The translations under genes and the position numbers were made by a program. Shown piece after piece: positions 46,845 to 57,573 of a stretch of 64,000 nt of DNA; positions within the stretch are counted from its first letter, which is position 1, and each line of letters opens with the position of its first letter. Source of the stretch: Isoetes taiwanensis (taxonomy: Eukaryota; Streptophyta; Lycopodiopsida; Isoetales; Isoetaceae); the NCBI GenBank assembly GCA_021234155.1, contig JAJEKV010000058.1, positions 8,556,992 to 8,620,991 of the forward strand. The letters run 5' to 3'. A model generated the notes under the pieces. That model did not search any database and was not told the DNA's origin. It was given only the letters and a program-made list of their open reading frames with translations.

Positions 46845-46905
46845 CCTCCATAACGTAAACCCTACAATAACCACGGCAAGGCACGCGGGGTTTACGTTTT
46901 GGAGG
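46845..46905. repeat. Conserved hairpin, copy 4
   Basis: CCTCCATAACGTAAACCCT pairs with GGGGTTTACGTTTTGGAGG around ACAATAACCACGGCAAGGC. Position relative to the minisatellite differs from transposon 2: downstream here, upstream there. Confidence 0.8.
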
Positions 46906-47660
46906 CCATACCCTAGCCAGATTGGACCAGGATCTTGCACAATGTCATGAGGTAGTGGGAGTGTGTTGACGCCAGAAGACGGAGCCCTAAAACCTTCCAG
47001 AAGCAGTTCGACCCAAAATGTCCTCTCTGGAAGGTCCCTGGCCACGGACGGGCAACTCTCCCACCGAACGCGGATCCGACTCGCCAACTTAACTTCAAAC
47101 ATCGACATTACCACGGAGACCAAGTTTCGTGGGCATAAGACCCACCCCTGCTCCAGGAAGCGCCAAAGTAGCTCATGTCCAACACGTTCGTAGTGAATTG
47201 GCCTTAGCGGAGGGTGCAGAATACTGCTATGTAGAGGGTTCGTGTTTCTTTTGCTGCCAAAAATGACCGTGTAACTTGGTCCCTAGGGTAATTTCGCTGT
47301 TTTGGACGACATGGCGAAGTCAAATCCTCATTTTCGAGCCTTTATATCGCCCCGAACGACAAAACACTTGTGTTTCTACACGGTCGATTGCGCAGGACAC
47401 TTTGCGGTTTGATATGTTCTCCGGGGACGGATCTTGAATTTTTGAACCGCTCGAAGCAAGTTACTTGAATGGAGAATTCAACGGTCGGATAGGGAAACCG
47501 GGCTCCGGGAAGGCATGCATTGGCATTTGCCCTCCCGGAGGAGCACTGGTAGGAAAGCCTGCCTCGGTAAATCCAAACCCCATTTCGTCAGTTTCTATTG
47601 CTTCTTGTTTTCAACTGCAGCTTCTCAACCATGTCTCAAGTGCAACTGAATAAAACTCGA

Positions 47661-47718
47661 CCTTCATAACATAAACCCTACAATAACCTAGCAACGCACA
47701 AGGTTTACGTTCTGGAGG
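47661..47718. repeat. Conserved hairpin, copy 5
   Basis: CCTTCATAACATAAACCCT pairs with AGGTTTACGTTCTGGAGG around ACAATAACCTAGCAACGCAC. Confidence 0.75.
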
Positions 47719-48189
47719 CCATACCCTAGTCAGATTGGACCATGATCTTGCACAATGTCATGAGGTAGTGGGAGGGCGTTGACGCCAGAAGACGGAGCCC
47801 TAAAACCTTCCAGAAGCAGTTCGACCCAAAAGGTCCTCTCTAGAAGGTCCTTGGCCACGGACGGGCAACTCTCCCACCTCGGAACTGTGATCTGACTCTG
47901 CCAACGGACTCGAAACATCGACATTACCCTGGAGACCAAGTTTCGTGGGCAGAAGACCACCCCTGCTCCAGGAAGCGCCAAAGTAGCTCATGCCCAACAC
48001 GTTCATAGTGAATTGGCCTTAAGCGAAGGATGCAGAATACTGCCATGTAGAGGGTTTGTGTTTGCTACAAAAAATGACCGTGTAACTTGGTCTCTAGGGT
48101 AATTTTGCTGTTTCGGAAAAGAACCATTGGATAAGATAAATTAGATACAATTAAAACCATTGGATGACGTGGATAACTATTGGATTGTC

Positions 48190-48700
48190 TATAGCGAACC
48201 TTAGTACCAACTAGATGTAGGCATGGTTTAATGGTGTTCCACTAATGATATCCAAAATGGGGGGATAATGTTAGGATATTGCATATGCTTTGGGGATTTG
48301 TTGCAATGGTCCTATTCCCCATAAACAATTACATCTCAAATTCTTAATGGTTTAAATTATACCAAGATGTAGGAACGGTTTAATGGTGTTCCACTAACGA
48401 TATCCAAAATGGGGGAATAATGTTAGGATATTGCATGGTCTTGCCATTTTAATGCTTGGGGATTTATTGCAATGGTCCTATCCTCCATAAAAAAATACAT
48501 CTCACAATTCTTAATGGTTTGTTATGCAAAAATGTAGGCGTGGTTTAATGGTCTTTCTAACAATATCCAAAATGTTAGGATATTGTTAGGATTTTTTGGT
48601 GGTCCTATGACATTAATGCTTAGGGATTTGTTGCAGCGGTCCTGCACTCCCTGAAGGAATACAAATCAAATTCTTGATGGTTTTGTTATGCAAGAATATG
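48190..48700. repeat. Tandem repeat, period about 170 bp
   Basis: Three diverged copies containing GGTTTAATGGTGTTCCACTA, ATATCCAAAATGGGGG, GGATATTGCAT and GGGGATTTGTTGCAATGGTC, starting near 48210, 48360 and 48530. Confidence 0.85.
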
Positions 48701-48749
48701 TGTTAAGTAATTGAAGTAGTTGAAGTAACTTGTCTTACATGGAATACTA

Positions 48750-49230
48750 GTATAAGGACATGTGATCGCGTCGCGCAAAGAAATGCACATCCGTGATATG
48801 GAAGGATAGGACATGTAGAGAATCAAGTATTCTTTTCCTACTTCTATAAAGACATGTGACAATAGAAGTATTACACATGTCGTAATTCATGTATTCTTTC
48901 CTACAATGCCTTAGCAAATAAAGTACTCTGTCCTACTACTATAAAGACATGTGACATGGAAGCATACGACATGTAGAGAATCAAGTATTCTTTCCTACTT
49001 CTATAAAGACATGTGACAATAGAAGTATTACACATGTCGTAATTCATGTATTCTTTCCTACAATGCCTTAGCAAATAAAGTACTCTGTCCTACTACTATA
49101 AAGACATGTGAATGGAAGTATAGGACATGTAGAGAATCAAATATTCTTTCCTACATCTATAAAGACATGTGACAATAGAATTATTAGACATGTAGAAATT
49201 CAAGTATTATTTCCTACGGTGGATTGTATT
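48750..49230. repeat. Right subterminal repeats of transposon 1
   Basis: CTATAAAGACATGTGACAAT, with AGAAGTATTACACATGTCG, recurs several times. A larger block containing ATTCTTTCCTACAATGCCTT and AAAGTACTCTGTCCTACTAC occurs at about 48890 and 49045. ACATGT is the recurrent core. Confidence 0.85.
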
Positions 49231-49421
49231 ATAAAATGACATATCACAATAGAAGAAACTACAAAACAACAGTGGATGTTTTAGTCCACTGAAAAAAGAA
49301 CACCATTATCGAACAAAACCATACCTCCACAAATCCACATGTAGGATTCTTTGAAAACAGGACATGTAGACCTACCAAAACTGATGTTTTCAACAGTGGA
49401 CCAAAAACCGGGGTGAGTGTG

Positions 49422-50173
49422 TCATTCTAAGCCAGTCTGGCCCCTTCACCCACAACTAGGTGGGCTCTTGTACACAGGCCGAATTCTAGTAATGCACTAA
49501 GAGGGACTAGCTAGGAGCATCATCTACTAAGCTTTAAGTCTCTATCCCCCCTTCCCAATACAATGAGTCCACAGAATACATCCGTCCATCATATCAACCT
49601 AAGTAAATAAGAACTAATCTAATTCATAGAGTTAGGTTCTTTAGTTAGAGTCAATCTCAGGATCTGCTTGGCTACTAAGGGTGATTTAATAGGCTAAACC
49701 TACTGGTTCGAAGGCTGGAACAAGGTTTAAGCTATTTAATCGACTAAATACCTGCTCCCTGGTTCACTCCTCTCGATCCGAAGGCGTCCATGTCCATGTT
49801 TTGCTTCGGGATGCGGTCGGAGGGATGATCTGACTAGCTGGGGTGCACAGGCAGATCGTGGGAGTTGGAATTGACTCCTCAGGCGCGCGAATCGGAGCTC
49901 GGAAGGTCTGTGGGCGAAAAAGGGAATTTAGGGTTTGATGCCTTATGTAGGCTATCAGTTAGGTTTAGGGTTTTCCATGACCCTTGGTCTACCTTTAATG
50001 GGTTAAAGGTCTAAAGGTGCACGCATTGCTAAGTGTGCGCACCATTGCAAGTTGCCCCCTAGGGCGTCCTTGCTTGGGTATACGTCGGCGTACACGTCGA
50101 CTGGACGGCGTGTACGCGTGACGGCGCAGTACGGTATACGTCTTGAGACCGTATATCGTACTAGAACGTCACA
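49422..50173 (-). mobile_element. Chromovirus 3' LTR, part 2 (unit A)
   Basis: Continuation of the LTR after the CACTA-like insertion; it starts with the second TCA target copy. It ends CGTCACA at 50167-50173, i.e. TGTGACG on the minus strand, where this LTR begins. It matches 58326-59084 of unit B. Confidence 0.8.
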
Positions 50174-50184
50174 TTCTCCCCACC
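50174..50184 (-). other. Polypurine tract next to the LTR
   Basis: The minus strand reads GGTGGGGAGAA immediately before TGTGACG. A purine run abutting the 3' LTR is the plus-strand DNA primer site of LTR retrotransposons, and AAGGTGGGGAGAATGTGAC-type junctions are common in plant chromoviruses. This fixes the element's orientation as minus and the LTR boundary at 50173. Confidence 0.75.
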
Positions 50185-50383
50185 TTGAATTGATGCTGTC
50201 CGCAGCATCGTGGGTCTCCCCACCTTGGGATCTTCTTAATCTGCAATCTATACTTATTATTATAGTTATACATTTAATAGGATTACCTCAAGGTAATATT
50301 TATAGAACATTAATACTATTATGCAATCCAATGGTTATCACTTATGTCCTTATAACAATAACTCCTAACGTCTCGGTTATTTA

Positions 50384-51989
50384 TCTTATATTATAATGTT
50401 ATACCGTAAGTGTGTAGTGCATCGAGCCCTAATTTGAATGGCCGAGATCATCTGGATGCATCCGAAGGCCTAGATTTATTGCACGACTTACCAACACTGT
50501 GATTGGTCATGCTTCGATCTCTTAAGGCGAAAGGGTAAATGAAAAGGGGGAAAAGGAAAAGGGAAGTGGAAAGAGAGAATGTGAAGGGCAAAAAGGCATG
50601 GGGAAAAGGGAAAAGGGTAAAGGGAAAAGGGTGGGGATAAGAGAAGAGAAAAAGGCATGGAAAACGAAAAAGGGAAAGGGAACCTGGGAAAAGGGCACGA
50701 GGGAAGGAGGAAGAGATAAAGTGGAAAAGGTAAATGGAAAGGGCATGAAAAAAAAAAGGAAAGAGGAAAAGGTTGAAAAAAGGAGAAAATGAAGGAGAAA
50801 AAAAGCATGGAAAAAGGGAGGAGAAAAAAAGCATGGAAAAGGGAAGGAGCATGGAAAAAGGGGGAAAAAGAGAAGCGTTGAGGAAAGAGGAAAAAGGAAG
50901 GGACAAATGGCATAGGAAAAGGGGAAGGGCATGAGAAAAGGGAAGGGGGGAAGGGGGGGAGAGAAAAGGGAGGAGGAAAATGGTGAAGAAAGGGAAATAA
51001 GAAAAAAGGGAAAAGAAAAAGGGCAAGAGAGAAAGGGTGGGGAAAAGAGGAAAATGGGTATAGGAAATAAGAGAATAAAACAAATGTGTAAAAGGCATGG
51101 AAAAAGGAAAAGGAAAGAAAGGGAAAAAGTGCACAGGAAAAGGATCGGCAAATGAGGAAAACGGAAAGAAAAAAATCCATCAAGAAAAGGAAACGGGAAA
51201 AAAGGGAAAGGGAAAGGGAAGCAGGGGAATGATGGAGGGGAGGGAAAGGGAAAAAGGACATGAGGAAAGAAAAAGAGAAAAGAAAAAGGAAGGGTTGAAA
51301 GAAGGGAAAATTGCACGGGAAGAGGGAAAGGGTGGGAAAAGAAGGAAAAGGATACACGAGAAAAATAGAAAGAAGAAAATGGTGGGAAAAAGGGCATGGG
51401 AAAAGGAAAATAGAAAAGAAAAAAGAATGGAAAAGGGGGGAAAGAGAGAGAGGCACGAGAAAAAGAAAATGAGGAAAATGGAAAAGGGGAAGAGGAAAAG
51501 GGAACATGGAAAAGGGAAAGAGGGAAAGGGTGAGGAGATGGAAAAAGGGAAGGTAAAAAGGGCATGGAAAACGGGAGGGGGAAAAGAAAAATGGAAGGGA
51601 AAAGGGCGAAAGAGTAAAAGATTGAGAAAAAGGGAAGACATGGAAAAAGGGTGGGGAAAAGAGAAGGCATAAAAAAAAGAGAAAGGGGAAGGGAAAAGGG
51701 CAAAGAAAAAAGAGAAGAGGGAAAAGGTGGAGAAAGGAGCAAAAGGGAAGGGAAAAAGGTTATCGGGAAGCGAGGAGGGGGGGAAGGAAAGGGATGGGAA
51801 AACAAGGAAACATGTGAGAAAGACGAGAAAAAAAAAAAAAAAAAAAAAAAAAAAGTAGAGAAAATAAGAAAAAATGAAATGCGGGATAGAGCAAAAGGGA
51901 AAGGGAAAGGGATAGGGCTTTTCTCACTGCATCCCAAAGCATTTACAGGCTCTCAACTTATGCCCAGCAACGCTGGGCACCATTACTAG
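50384..51989 (+). mobile_element. Non-autonomous Helitron with a polypurine body (unit A)
   Basis: The 3' end is textbook: the hairpin TGCCCAGC-AAC-GCTGGGCA (51961-51979), 6 nt, then CTAG (51986-51989) followed by T. The 5' end is TCTTATATTATAATG after an A; in unit B it reads TCTATATTATAATG, matching the TCTMTAYTA Helitron consensus. Between about 50520 and 51920 the plus strand is almost pure purine (GGGAAAAGG units), punctuated by GGCATGG every several tens of bases. No Rep/helicase is encoded. Reverse-strand frames of several hundred Phe/Pro/Leu/Ser codons are artefacts. It sits between the LTR and the retrotransposon's chromodomain, so it inserted into the element's 3' non-coding part. 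Confidence 0.8.
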
Positions 51990-52575
51990 TTATATATACA
52001 ATTATTGCTCGAGGTACTCTTTATTCCTAGCAACACATTACAACAAAATTGTGTTGCAAGTCTTCGTAGTTCGACCTCCTGGCTCTCCGGAGCGCTCTAT
52101 TGGCCTGCAGGTCAACACTACGTTAGTACCATTAATATAAAATTTTTGGTTATATGGTGACCACCCCGATGCATGGCTAATCTCCCCGCGTAGGAAGAGG
52201 GTGAATCTTCCATTATGGCCGTGGAGACAGCGCCTATATGCCTATATGCCACTCATGCCTACACCTTTAGTTGCCCAGCGTGGAGGATAGGTCCTTCCCG
52301 TATATGGGGCGTGAAGGCCAGATTCCTCCTATCAAAGCATATATGGGGCTAGAGGTGCTTTTCCTATCAATGCATTCCTCAATGACCTCCTTTCTCTCGA
52401 GGTCGTCTACTTCCGTGGGAGAGAAGTAGACTTTCCAAGCGCACCGCTGGTCATGCCTACATTGACATTACACCACGTCCTAGAGATTACCGTAGTAATC
52501 TCATCATCGGTTACAACGCATGCAACCCTTACCTCATAGGTTGCATGCGTAGATTATACTTAACTAGGCAAGCTG
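51990..52575 (-). other. 3' non-coding internal region of the chromovirus, with hairpins
   Basis: No open frame is seen. Perfect short stems follow one another: GACCTC/GAGGTC (52384-52404), GTCTACTTC/GAAGTAGAC (52405-52431), GAGATTAC/GTAATCTC (52483-52502) and ACGCATGCAACC/GGTTGCATGCGT (52516-52550). The last lies 26 bp beyond the pol stop on the minus strand. All are kept in unit B. Confidence 0.65.
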
Positions 52576-53580
52576 TTAATCTACACAAATCGACATGCCT
52601 GAGCCGATTTCTTCGGAGATGACTTTGCCGTCCCATTGCTCCATAAACTGTGGGTACTGTTTTTCCAGATCTCTTTTAAGTACCCATGTCGCGTCTTCCA
52701 CCGGCAAGTGTTTCCACTTGACCAAGTATTGGAGAAACTCCGATCTCCTTGTTTTCTTGAATGCTTTATCAAGAATTATCTCTGGAACTATTTCCAACTG
52801 CTCTTCTGTCATTTCCAACATCGTTGGAGTGTCCAGGACTTCATCTGGATTGGGAGTGTGCTTCTTTAGCAAACTCACGTGGAAGACTTTGTGGATCTTT
52901 AAGTGTGCTGGCAAGTCTAACTTGTAGGATTGGTTACCCACTCTTTGGACTATTCTGAATGGTCCAGCCCACCTTGGAGCAAGCTTCTTGCAATTTTCGA
53001 TGCGGAGCTTTACTTGCTTTACCTTGATCTTGAGCCATACATCCTCTCCAACTTGGAATTCTCTGACTGTCCGGTGTTTGTCGGCGATGCTCTTCTGCCG
53101 ACTCCTTGCTGTTAGAAGGTACCCTCGAACTTCTTCCACAAGCTGCTGCATGTCGCTCAACATTTGCTGGGAGACTTCCACTTTTGACACGGGATTGTGC
53201 CAAGTGTCTGGAGTTAGGCATTGGTAGCCGTAGTTGATCATGAACGGCGACATTTGGGATGATTCCTGCTTGGTGCTGTTGTATGCAAACTCCACCAAGT
53301 GAATAAATTCCTCCCACATACCCTGCTTGTTCCAGACATAGTTTCGGAGCATTTCTTCCAATATTCTATTGACACGCTCCGTTTGCCCATCCGTCTGTGG
53401 ATGATAGGCCATGCTCATGGATAGCTTCGTTCCAATCGTTGTGAAGAGATCCCGCCGAAGGGCGATGAACCGGATCTCGATCGGAGATAATTTTCCTTGG
53501 CATGCCATGAAGTCTGAAAATCTCTTTGGTGAAGAGTTTTGCCGTGTCCATAGCTGTGTCCGTGGTCCTGCAAGGCACAA
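52576..53580 (-). pseudogene. Integrase C-terminal half with chromodomain (unit A)
   Basis: Integrase inserts retrotransposon DNA; chromodomains steer chromoviruses to heterochromatin. Of 334 codons, about the first 40 are out of frame with the domain. Then YHPQTDGQTERVNR carries the catalytic Glu (residue 68). The GPY/F module follows (APRWAGPFRI near 201-210, LPAHLKIHKVFHVSLLKK to 240), then a complete chromodomain at about 264-312 (VPEIILDKAFKK, FLQYLVKWKHLPVEDATWV). The frame ends ICVD at 52576. The upstream catalytic part is in another frame (53366-53845), so the enzyme is broken. Confidence 0.9.
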
Positions 53581-53845
53581 AATGGGCCATCTTCGACAAC
53601 TTGTCGACCACGACCATCAAGGCATCCTTACCCTCTACTTTGCCTTTGGGCAGTCCTGTTATAAAGTCCATGCTGACGACTTCCCACTTAGCGTTTGGCA
53701 CTGCTAATGGTTCCAATGCCTCTGGTATTCGGAGTTGTTCTGCCTTTGTTTGCTGGCATAGCTGACACTCCTTGATGTAGCGGGCTATCTGCTTCTTCAT
53801 TCCCGGCCAATAGTAGCTGCTACGCACTTCAAAATATGTCTTCAT
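53366..53845 (-). pseudogene. Integrase N-terminal half and catalytic Asp residues (unit A)
   Basis: Residues 1-40 hold the end of the HHCC zinc finger (CQLC, C27 and C30). WEVVSMDFITGLP has the first catalytic Asp (D60), and GMPRKIISDRDP the second (D122). The frame then shifts relative to the Glu-bearing part. The two His of the zinc finger are damaged: LHDTHNSPIA is followed by ATQIHE, where unit B has GHAGF. Confidence 0.9.
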
Positions 53846-54329
53846 GAATCTGCGTGGCGGCTATTGGGCTGTTGTGGGTGTCGTGGAGGATCAACTTTCT
53901 TACTCCAGATGATTCCGGCACGCACAACTTGTTCTTATGGTATAGGAGATTACCTTCCTTCTTAAAATTTTTGAAGGCTTCTCTTTCCTTGTCCGTTCTT
54001 GCTTCCTTGCACAGGCTTGCCCATACTTCCTTGAAGTCGACATCCGTTGGCAAGGTTTCTTCTATCTTTTTCCCGAAATCGCTGAAGAGCGTCGAGATTG
54101 CATTGCGATTGCACTCACGGTTGTCGGGTGGGTGCCTTGAAAGCGCATCCGCTACCACATTAAGCTTCCCGGGTTTGTAGACTATCTCAAAGTCGTACTC
54201 CTCGAGAAATTCCATCCACCTTCTCTGCCTCAGATTGAGATGTGGTTGCGTGAATACGTACTGGAGACTCTGGTGATCAGTGTCCAGCTGGAACTTCCTC
54301 CCTAAGAGGTAATGCCTCCAGATTCTCAA
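53829..54329 (-). pseudogene. RNase H and linker region (unit A)
   Basis: Residues 1-60 (LLGRKFQLDTDHQSLQYVFT, FLEEYDFEIVYKPGKLNVVA followed by DALSRHP) are the C-terminal RNase H part typical of Ty3/gypsy Pol. It continues to the start of the integrase zinc finger. The piece linking it to RT (54330-54606) has shifted frames, including the remaining RNase H catalytic region. Confidence 0.85.
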
Positions 54330-54606
54330 CGCCCTGACAACTGCTAGCAGCTCTTGGTCATCGCGTCGGTAACGCAGCGTTTGGCGTCATTCATCTTCCT
54401 TGAGTCGCAGATGCGCTATTACCCGCTCTTCTTGCATGAGCAACTGCGCCGTGGCTATCTTGTTTGCGTCCGCCGCCACTAACTTGTCTTTTTTCGTGCG
54501 AGGGGGTCAAGGCCGGGGCGGTTGTCAAAAGCTTCCTTCAACAACTCAAATCCCGCTTGGGCTTTCTTGAGCCAATGGTCGCCCAATTTTTACTTTCTCG
54601 CCTTTG

Positions 54607-55965
54607 TCAAGTGCGCCGATTGGGGCTGCTATCTTTTGCGAAGTTTCTTCTGAACTTCCTATAATACCCTGCTAGGCCAAGGAAACTTCTGACCTCATGG
54701 ACGTTCTTTGGTGCCGGCCATTGGATTACTGCTTCAATCTTGGCGGGGTCTGTCGAGATTCCTTCTGCTGAAATCACATGACCGAGGTATTCCACCTTCT
54801 CTGTTGCGAAGTGACACTTCGACAACTTGGCATACAACTGATGCCTTCTTAACTTCTCGAGCACCTTTCTGACGTGTTGAGCATGCTCTCCAATGGATTT
54901 ACTGTACACCAGAATGTCGTCGAAGAATACTATCACAAAGGTGTCCAAGTATTCTCTGAAGATGTCGTTCATGAGTCTCATGAACGTAGCTGGGACGTTG
55001 GATAGCCCAAATGGCATTACGGTGAATTCGTAATGCCCATATCTGGTCCTGAAAGCCGTTTTGTGGATGTCCTCTTCTTTTATTCTGATCTGGTGATAAC
55101 ATGATCTTAGGTCGATCTTGGGGAAGACCTTTGCCCCTTGGAGCTGATCCATCAAGTCGTCTGATCTGGGGAGTGCGTACTTGTTCTTGATGGTGTGCTT
55201 GTTCAATTGTCTGTAATCTATGCACATCCTCAAGCTTCCATCCTTCTTCTTGACAAAGAGGATGGGTGCCCCAAATGGTGAGACACTAGGCCTGATGAAG
55301 CCTAGATCGAGCAATTCTTGTAGCTGCTTCTTTAGCTTCGTGAGTTCATGTGTGGTCATTCTATATGGGGCCTTGCTCGTCGGGTTGGTTCCTGGTTCGA
55401 GTGCTATCTCACACTCCACTCCCACATGAGGAGGAAGCTTCTCGATCTCATCACGAAAGAGATCGTGGAACTCCGTGATCAAGTTGGCGATTGGCTTGGG
55501 CAACTTGCTGAGCACCTTGTCTTCTTTGCTTCCTTCCGATTCGGGTTCCCCAATCTCGAGTTTGAAGATGTATGCTACCTTCTCGCTCTTTATAGATTTG
55601 AGCAGCTTCTTAACGGACATACATTGCATGATGGGGGTAACTTCTTTACCTGTGATCTCAATGGCTTTGCCGTCGGGCATTGGGAAGGTCACCTTCCGCT
55701 TTTCACAATCAATGATGGCCCCTGCTGGTCCAAGGTACTCCATTCCAACGATCAAGTCGTATTTGCCAATGCCCATTACTTCTGCCCCCATCTGGATATT
55801 AATCCCTGGCAAGTCAATGTCGAAGTTGATTCTCTTCCCAGTTGTATGTCTTACTGCCCCGCTTGCCAAGATTACGGGCCTTGATTTGGACTTTAGGGGT
55901 TTCAATTTCAACATTTCAACCATCCTCGGGGATGCGAAGTTATGGCTACTTCCGGAGTCTATCAA
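54607..55965 (-). pseudogene. Protease and reverse transcriptase of the chromovirus (unit A)
   Basis: A 452-codon frame, the best preserved part of the element. The aspartic protease is at the N-terminus, with [11 protein letters not shown] (active site D3-S-G) and [13 protein letters not shown] (68-79). RT spans about residues 195-440: [33 protein letters not shown] (catalytic D285), [15 protein letters not shown] and [12 protein letters not shown] (catalytic D349 and D350). The RT palm residues are present. The start Met is an internal one; in the living element this was part of a longer Gag-Pol. RNase H is out of frame downstream, so it is not functional as it stands. Confidence 0.92.
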
Positions 55966-56318
55966 GACTATGAAGGACTTGGCCTTTGCCTTCCCTACTG
56001 TGGTGATTACCTTATACTGGGTCTCTGCACATTACGTATCTATAGCTTGGCGAAGATGTGGCACTCACCACGAATGTAATCACGTGCCTCCTCGCCGTCC
56101 TCGTCTGACGGAGTGTCCCATCCGCCCAACTCTGCTAGCGCTGAGCTCATAACAAATGGGGGCATTGGCCGTTCGGTTGCCGGCTGGAAACATCAAGCAG
56201 AGCTACTTCTCCATGCATTCTGCCTTTTCTCCTTGAGCAACGCCGTAGGAAGGACCGTCTTGCTGGGAGAGGAATTGGACCCTTCCTGTTTGTCCTTGAA
56301 GGACACCTGCTTTCTTTC

Positions 56319-56723
56319 CTACTGTTTCCCCTGGTTGCTATTGTATGGGGACTTTGCTGGACTTGGGCTGGCTGCCCTAGGACTGTAGCTTCCTGTTGCT
56401 TTGCCTCTATCCTGATAGTAAGGATGCCTCTGTGCGCTGCTCTGCGGTCCGGATCCTTGCAAACTAATTGCTTTGGATTCTGCTTCCGATACTGTTTTAG
56501 GGTCTATTGCTCGTACGAGCTTCCGGATTTCTTCGTTCAGTCCTTCGATGTAGCTTTCCACTGCGTGTTTCTCACTCAGCTTAGGCACGTACAGTCTTAG
56601 CCTCATGAACTCTTCGGTGTACTTCTGCACCGTCTTGTACCCCTGCTGCAATCTGTAGAACTGCTGCATCATATTCGACTTGTGTTCCCGAGGAACATAG
56701 TGGTTCTTGAAAGCTTTTGAGAA
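56319..56723 (-). pseudogene. Gag fragment, truncated at the duplication joint (unit A)
   Basis: Minus-strand translation from 56723 reads FSKAFKNHYVPREHKSNMMQ, then FYRLQQGYKTVQKYTEEFMR and YIEGLNEEIRKLVRA, the usual plant retrotransposon Gag pattern. The upstream part of Gag is missing because the tandem-duplication breakpoint lies at 56719-56725. A CCHC zinc knuckle is expected just downstream but is not legible; shifted frames occupy 55966-56318. Confidence 0.85.
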
Positions 56724-56725
56724 CT

Positions 56726-57573
56726 TCTAGATGCATGTCTTGGCCTCAAAGTGTTCATGCCTGAAGTTGAGATTATCAACTACTCCAGAATGGATCTACT
56801 TGATTTGCCGTGTTACATTCTTCATTCCCGTGACTTTGGGCCTAATATTTAGAGGTAAACATAGTCTTTAGTGGAATTTTCGGGATGCTATAGACAATGA
56901 GTTCACGGGTGTATCAAAGGTCGGGCTTTACGTGGGTAAGGTAATGGATCCAATTGGGAACCAAAATATGAGATCATGTCATGCACATGTAGAGAGGCCT
57001 CAGTGTCGTCTATATAGATAATGAAGGGGCATGTTACTTGTTGGGGATGATCCGTTCGTTCCTTTAGCTAACCCCGTTCTTCCGTCCCCGATACTGTCAT
57101 CACCTCTTGGTCGTCCAGTCAACCATACATAGTGGTACTGGATTTGGAGCGCTCGCTTTCGCACGTCCCATTGGACGGTGAAATTTGAGCCCGATCCATG
57201 GATTCGGACCAAACTTGTGGGAAGCGACCCTCGGCTGATCTCAAGCCATGTTTTCTGGCCGGGGTTGACACGCGTTTTGCTTCGTGATAGTAGGATAGTC
57301 AAGCTGCTCTTGAAGAGGATGACTTAAAAGTTGAATGCCCGAAAAACTCATGTTCAGAAGTTATTCAAGAGAAAATGGAAGTATACATATGTGAAGAGGG
57401 TCGGGGAAGGGAACCAAAGGAGGGATAGCAAGGAGGAGAGGATGTGTATTTCCAAGTCAATCAAGAATGCTCTAAAATCAACATCTTTGTGAATGTACCA
57501 AAAACAAAGCCGAGAACAGCTTGTTTTTGACGTGTTGAGTGTTATTTATACAGGGGCATTGAGAGGGGAAAGT
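56726..57573 (+). pseudogene. Transposase-like copy C (tandem-duplicated part of copy B)
   Basis: Matches 37962-38820 base for base apart from small changes. It includes codons for LDACLGLKVFMPEVEI and, near 57370-57400, the basic KWKYTYVKRV stretch. It starts mid-gene at the duplication joint and stops at the LTR. It exists only because of the tandem duplication and is not an independent insertion. Confidence 0.8.

Larger units (their letters stand above)
46794..48110. repeat. Half-kilobase duplication in transposon 1
   Basis: 46794-47290 is repeated at about 47590-48090 with high identity. Shared phrases include TTGCACAATGTCATGAGGTA, GACGCCAGAAGACGGAGCCC, TTCCAGAAGCAGTTCGACCC and GCTCCAGGAAGCGCCAAAGT. 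Minus-strand frames of about 80-108 codons run through both copies, but the frame is not conserved between them, so coding is doubtful. Each copy starts with one of the conserved hairpins. Confidence 0.9.
39568..49421. mobile_element. CACTA-like DNA transposon 1, 9854 bp, TSD TCA
   Basis: Terminal inverted repeats of about 31 bp, 27 of them matching, start CACACTGACCCC on the left and CACACTCACCCC on the right (reverse complement of 49410-49421). TCA at 39565-39567 is repeated at 49422-49424. The unit B LTR has one TCA (58323-58325) at the same place: an empty site. Three-bp target duplication and subterminal repeat arrays fit the CACTA/En-Spm superfamily, although the terminus is CACAC rather than CACTA. 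No transposase frame is seen, so it is non-autonomous. It carries a PPR fragment and a large minisatellite. Confidence 0.85.
37962..56725 (+). repeat. Unit A of an 8.9-kb tandem duplication
   Basis: Without the later insertion 39568-49421, this block of about 8.9 kb matches unit B (56726 to the window end) in order and orientation. It holds part of transposase copy B, the LTR, the polypurine Helitron and retrotransposon pol/gag. The left breakpoint lies in the transposase copy and the right one in gag. GAGAA occurs at both (37957-37961 and 56719-56723), with two filler bases (CT) at the joint. Identity is high but uneven, with many small indels. Confidence 0.85.

Noticed and set aside
46797-47123. 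108-codon minus-strand frame with a related frame at 47730-48006
   Set aside because: The DNA is duplicated but the reading frames are shifted and truncated differently in the two copies, so protein coding is not supported.
38821-50173. Reading the TGTGACG...CGTCACA segment as a DNA transposon with inverted termini
   Set aside because: A polypurine tract abuts one end, the segment flanks a Ty3/gypsy pol in the right orientation, and it is about 1.5 kb once the nested insertion is removed. An LTR explains all three.
50448-51937. Minus-strand open frames of 228-471 codons across the polypurine tract (also 59363-60879 and, on the plus strand, 34878-36227)
   Set aside because: Pure pyrimidine sequence lacks stop codons except rarely, so long Phe/Pro/Leu/Ser frames arise in all three phases. 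No domain or conserved frame is present.
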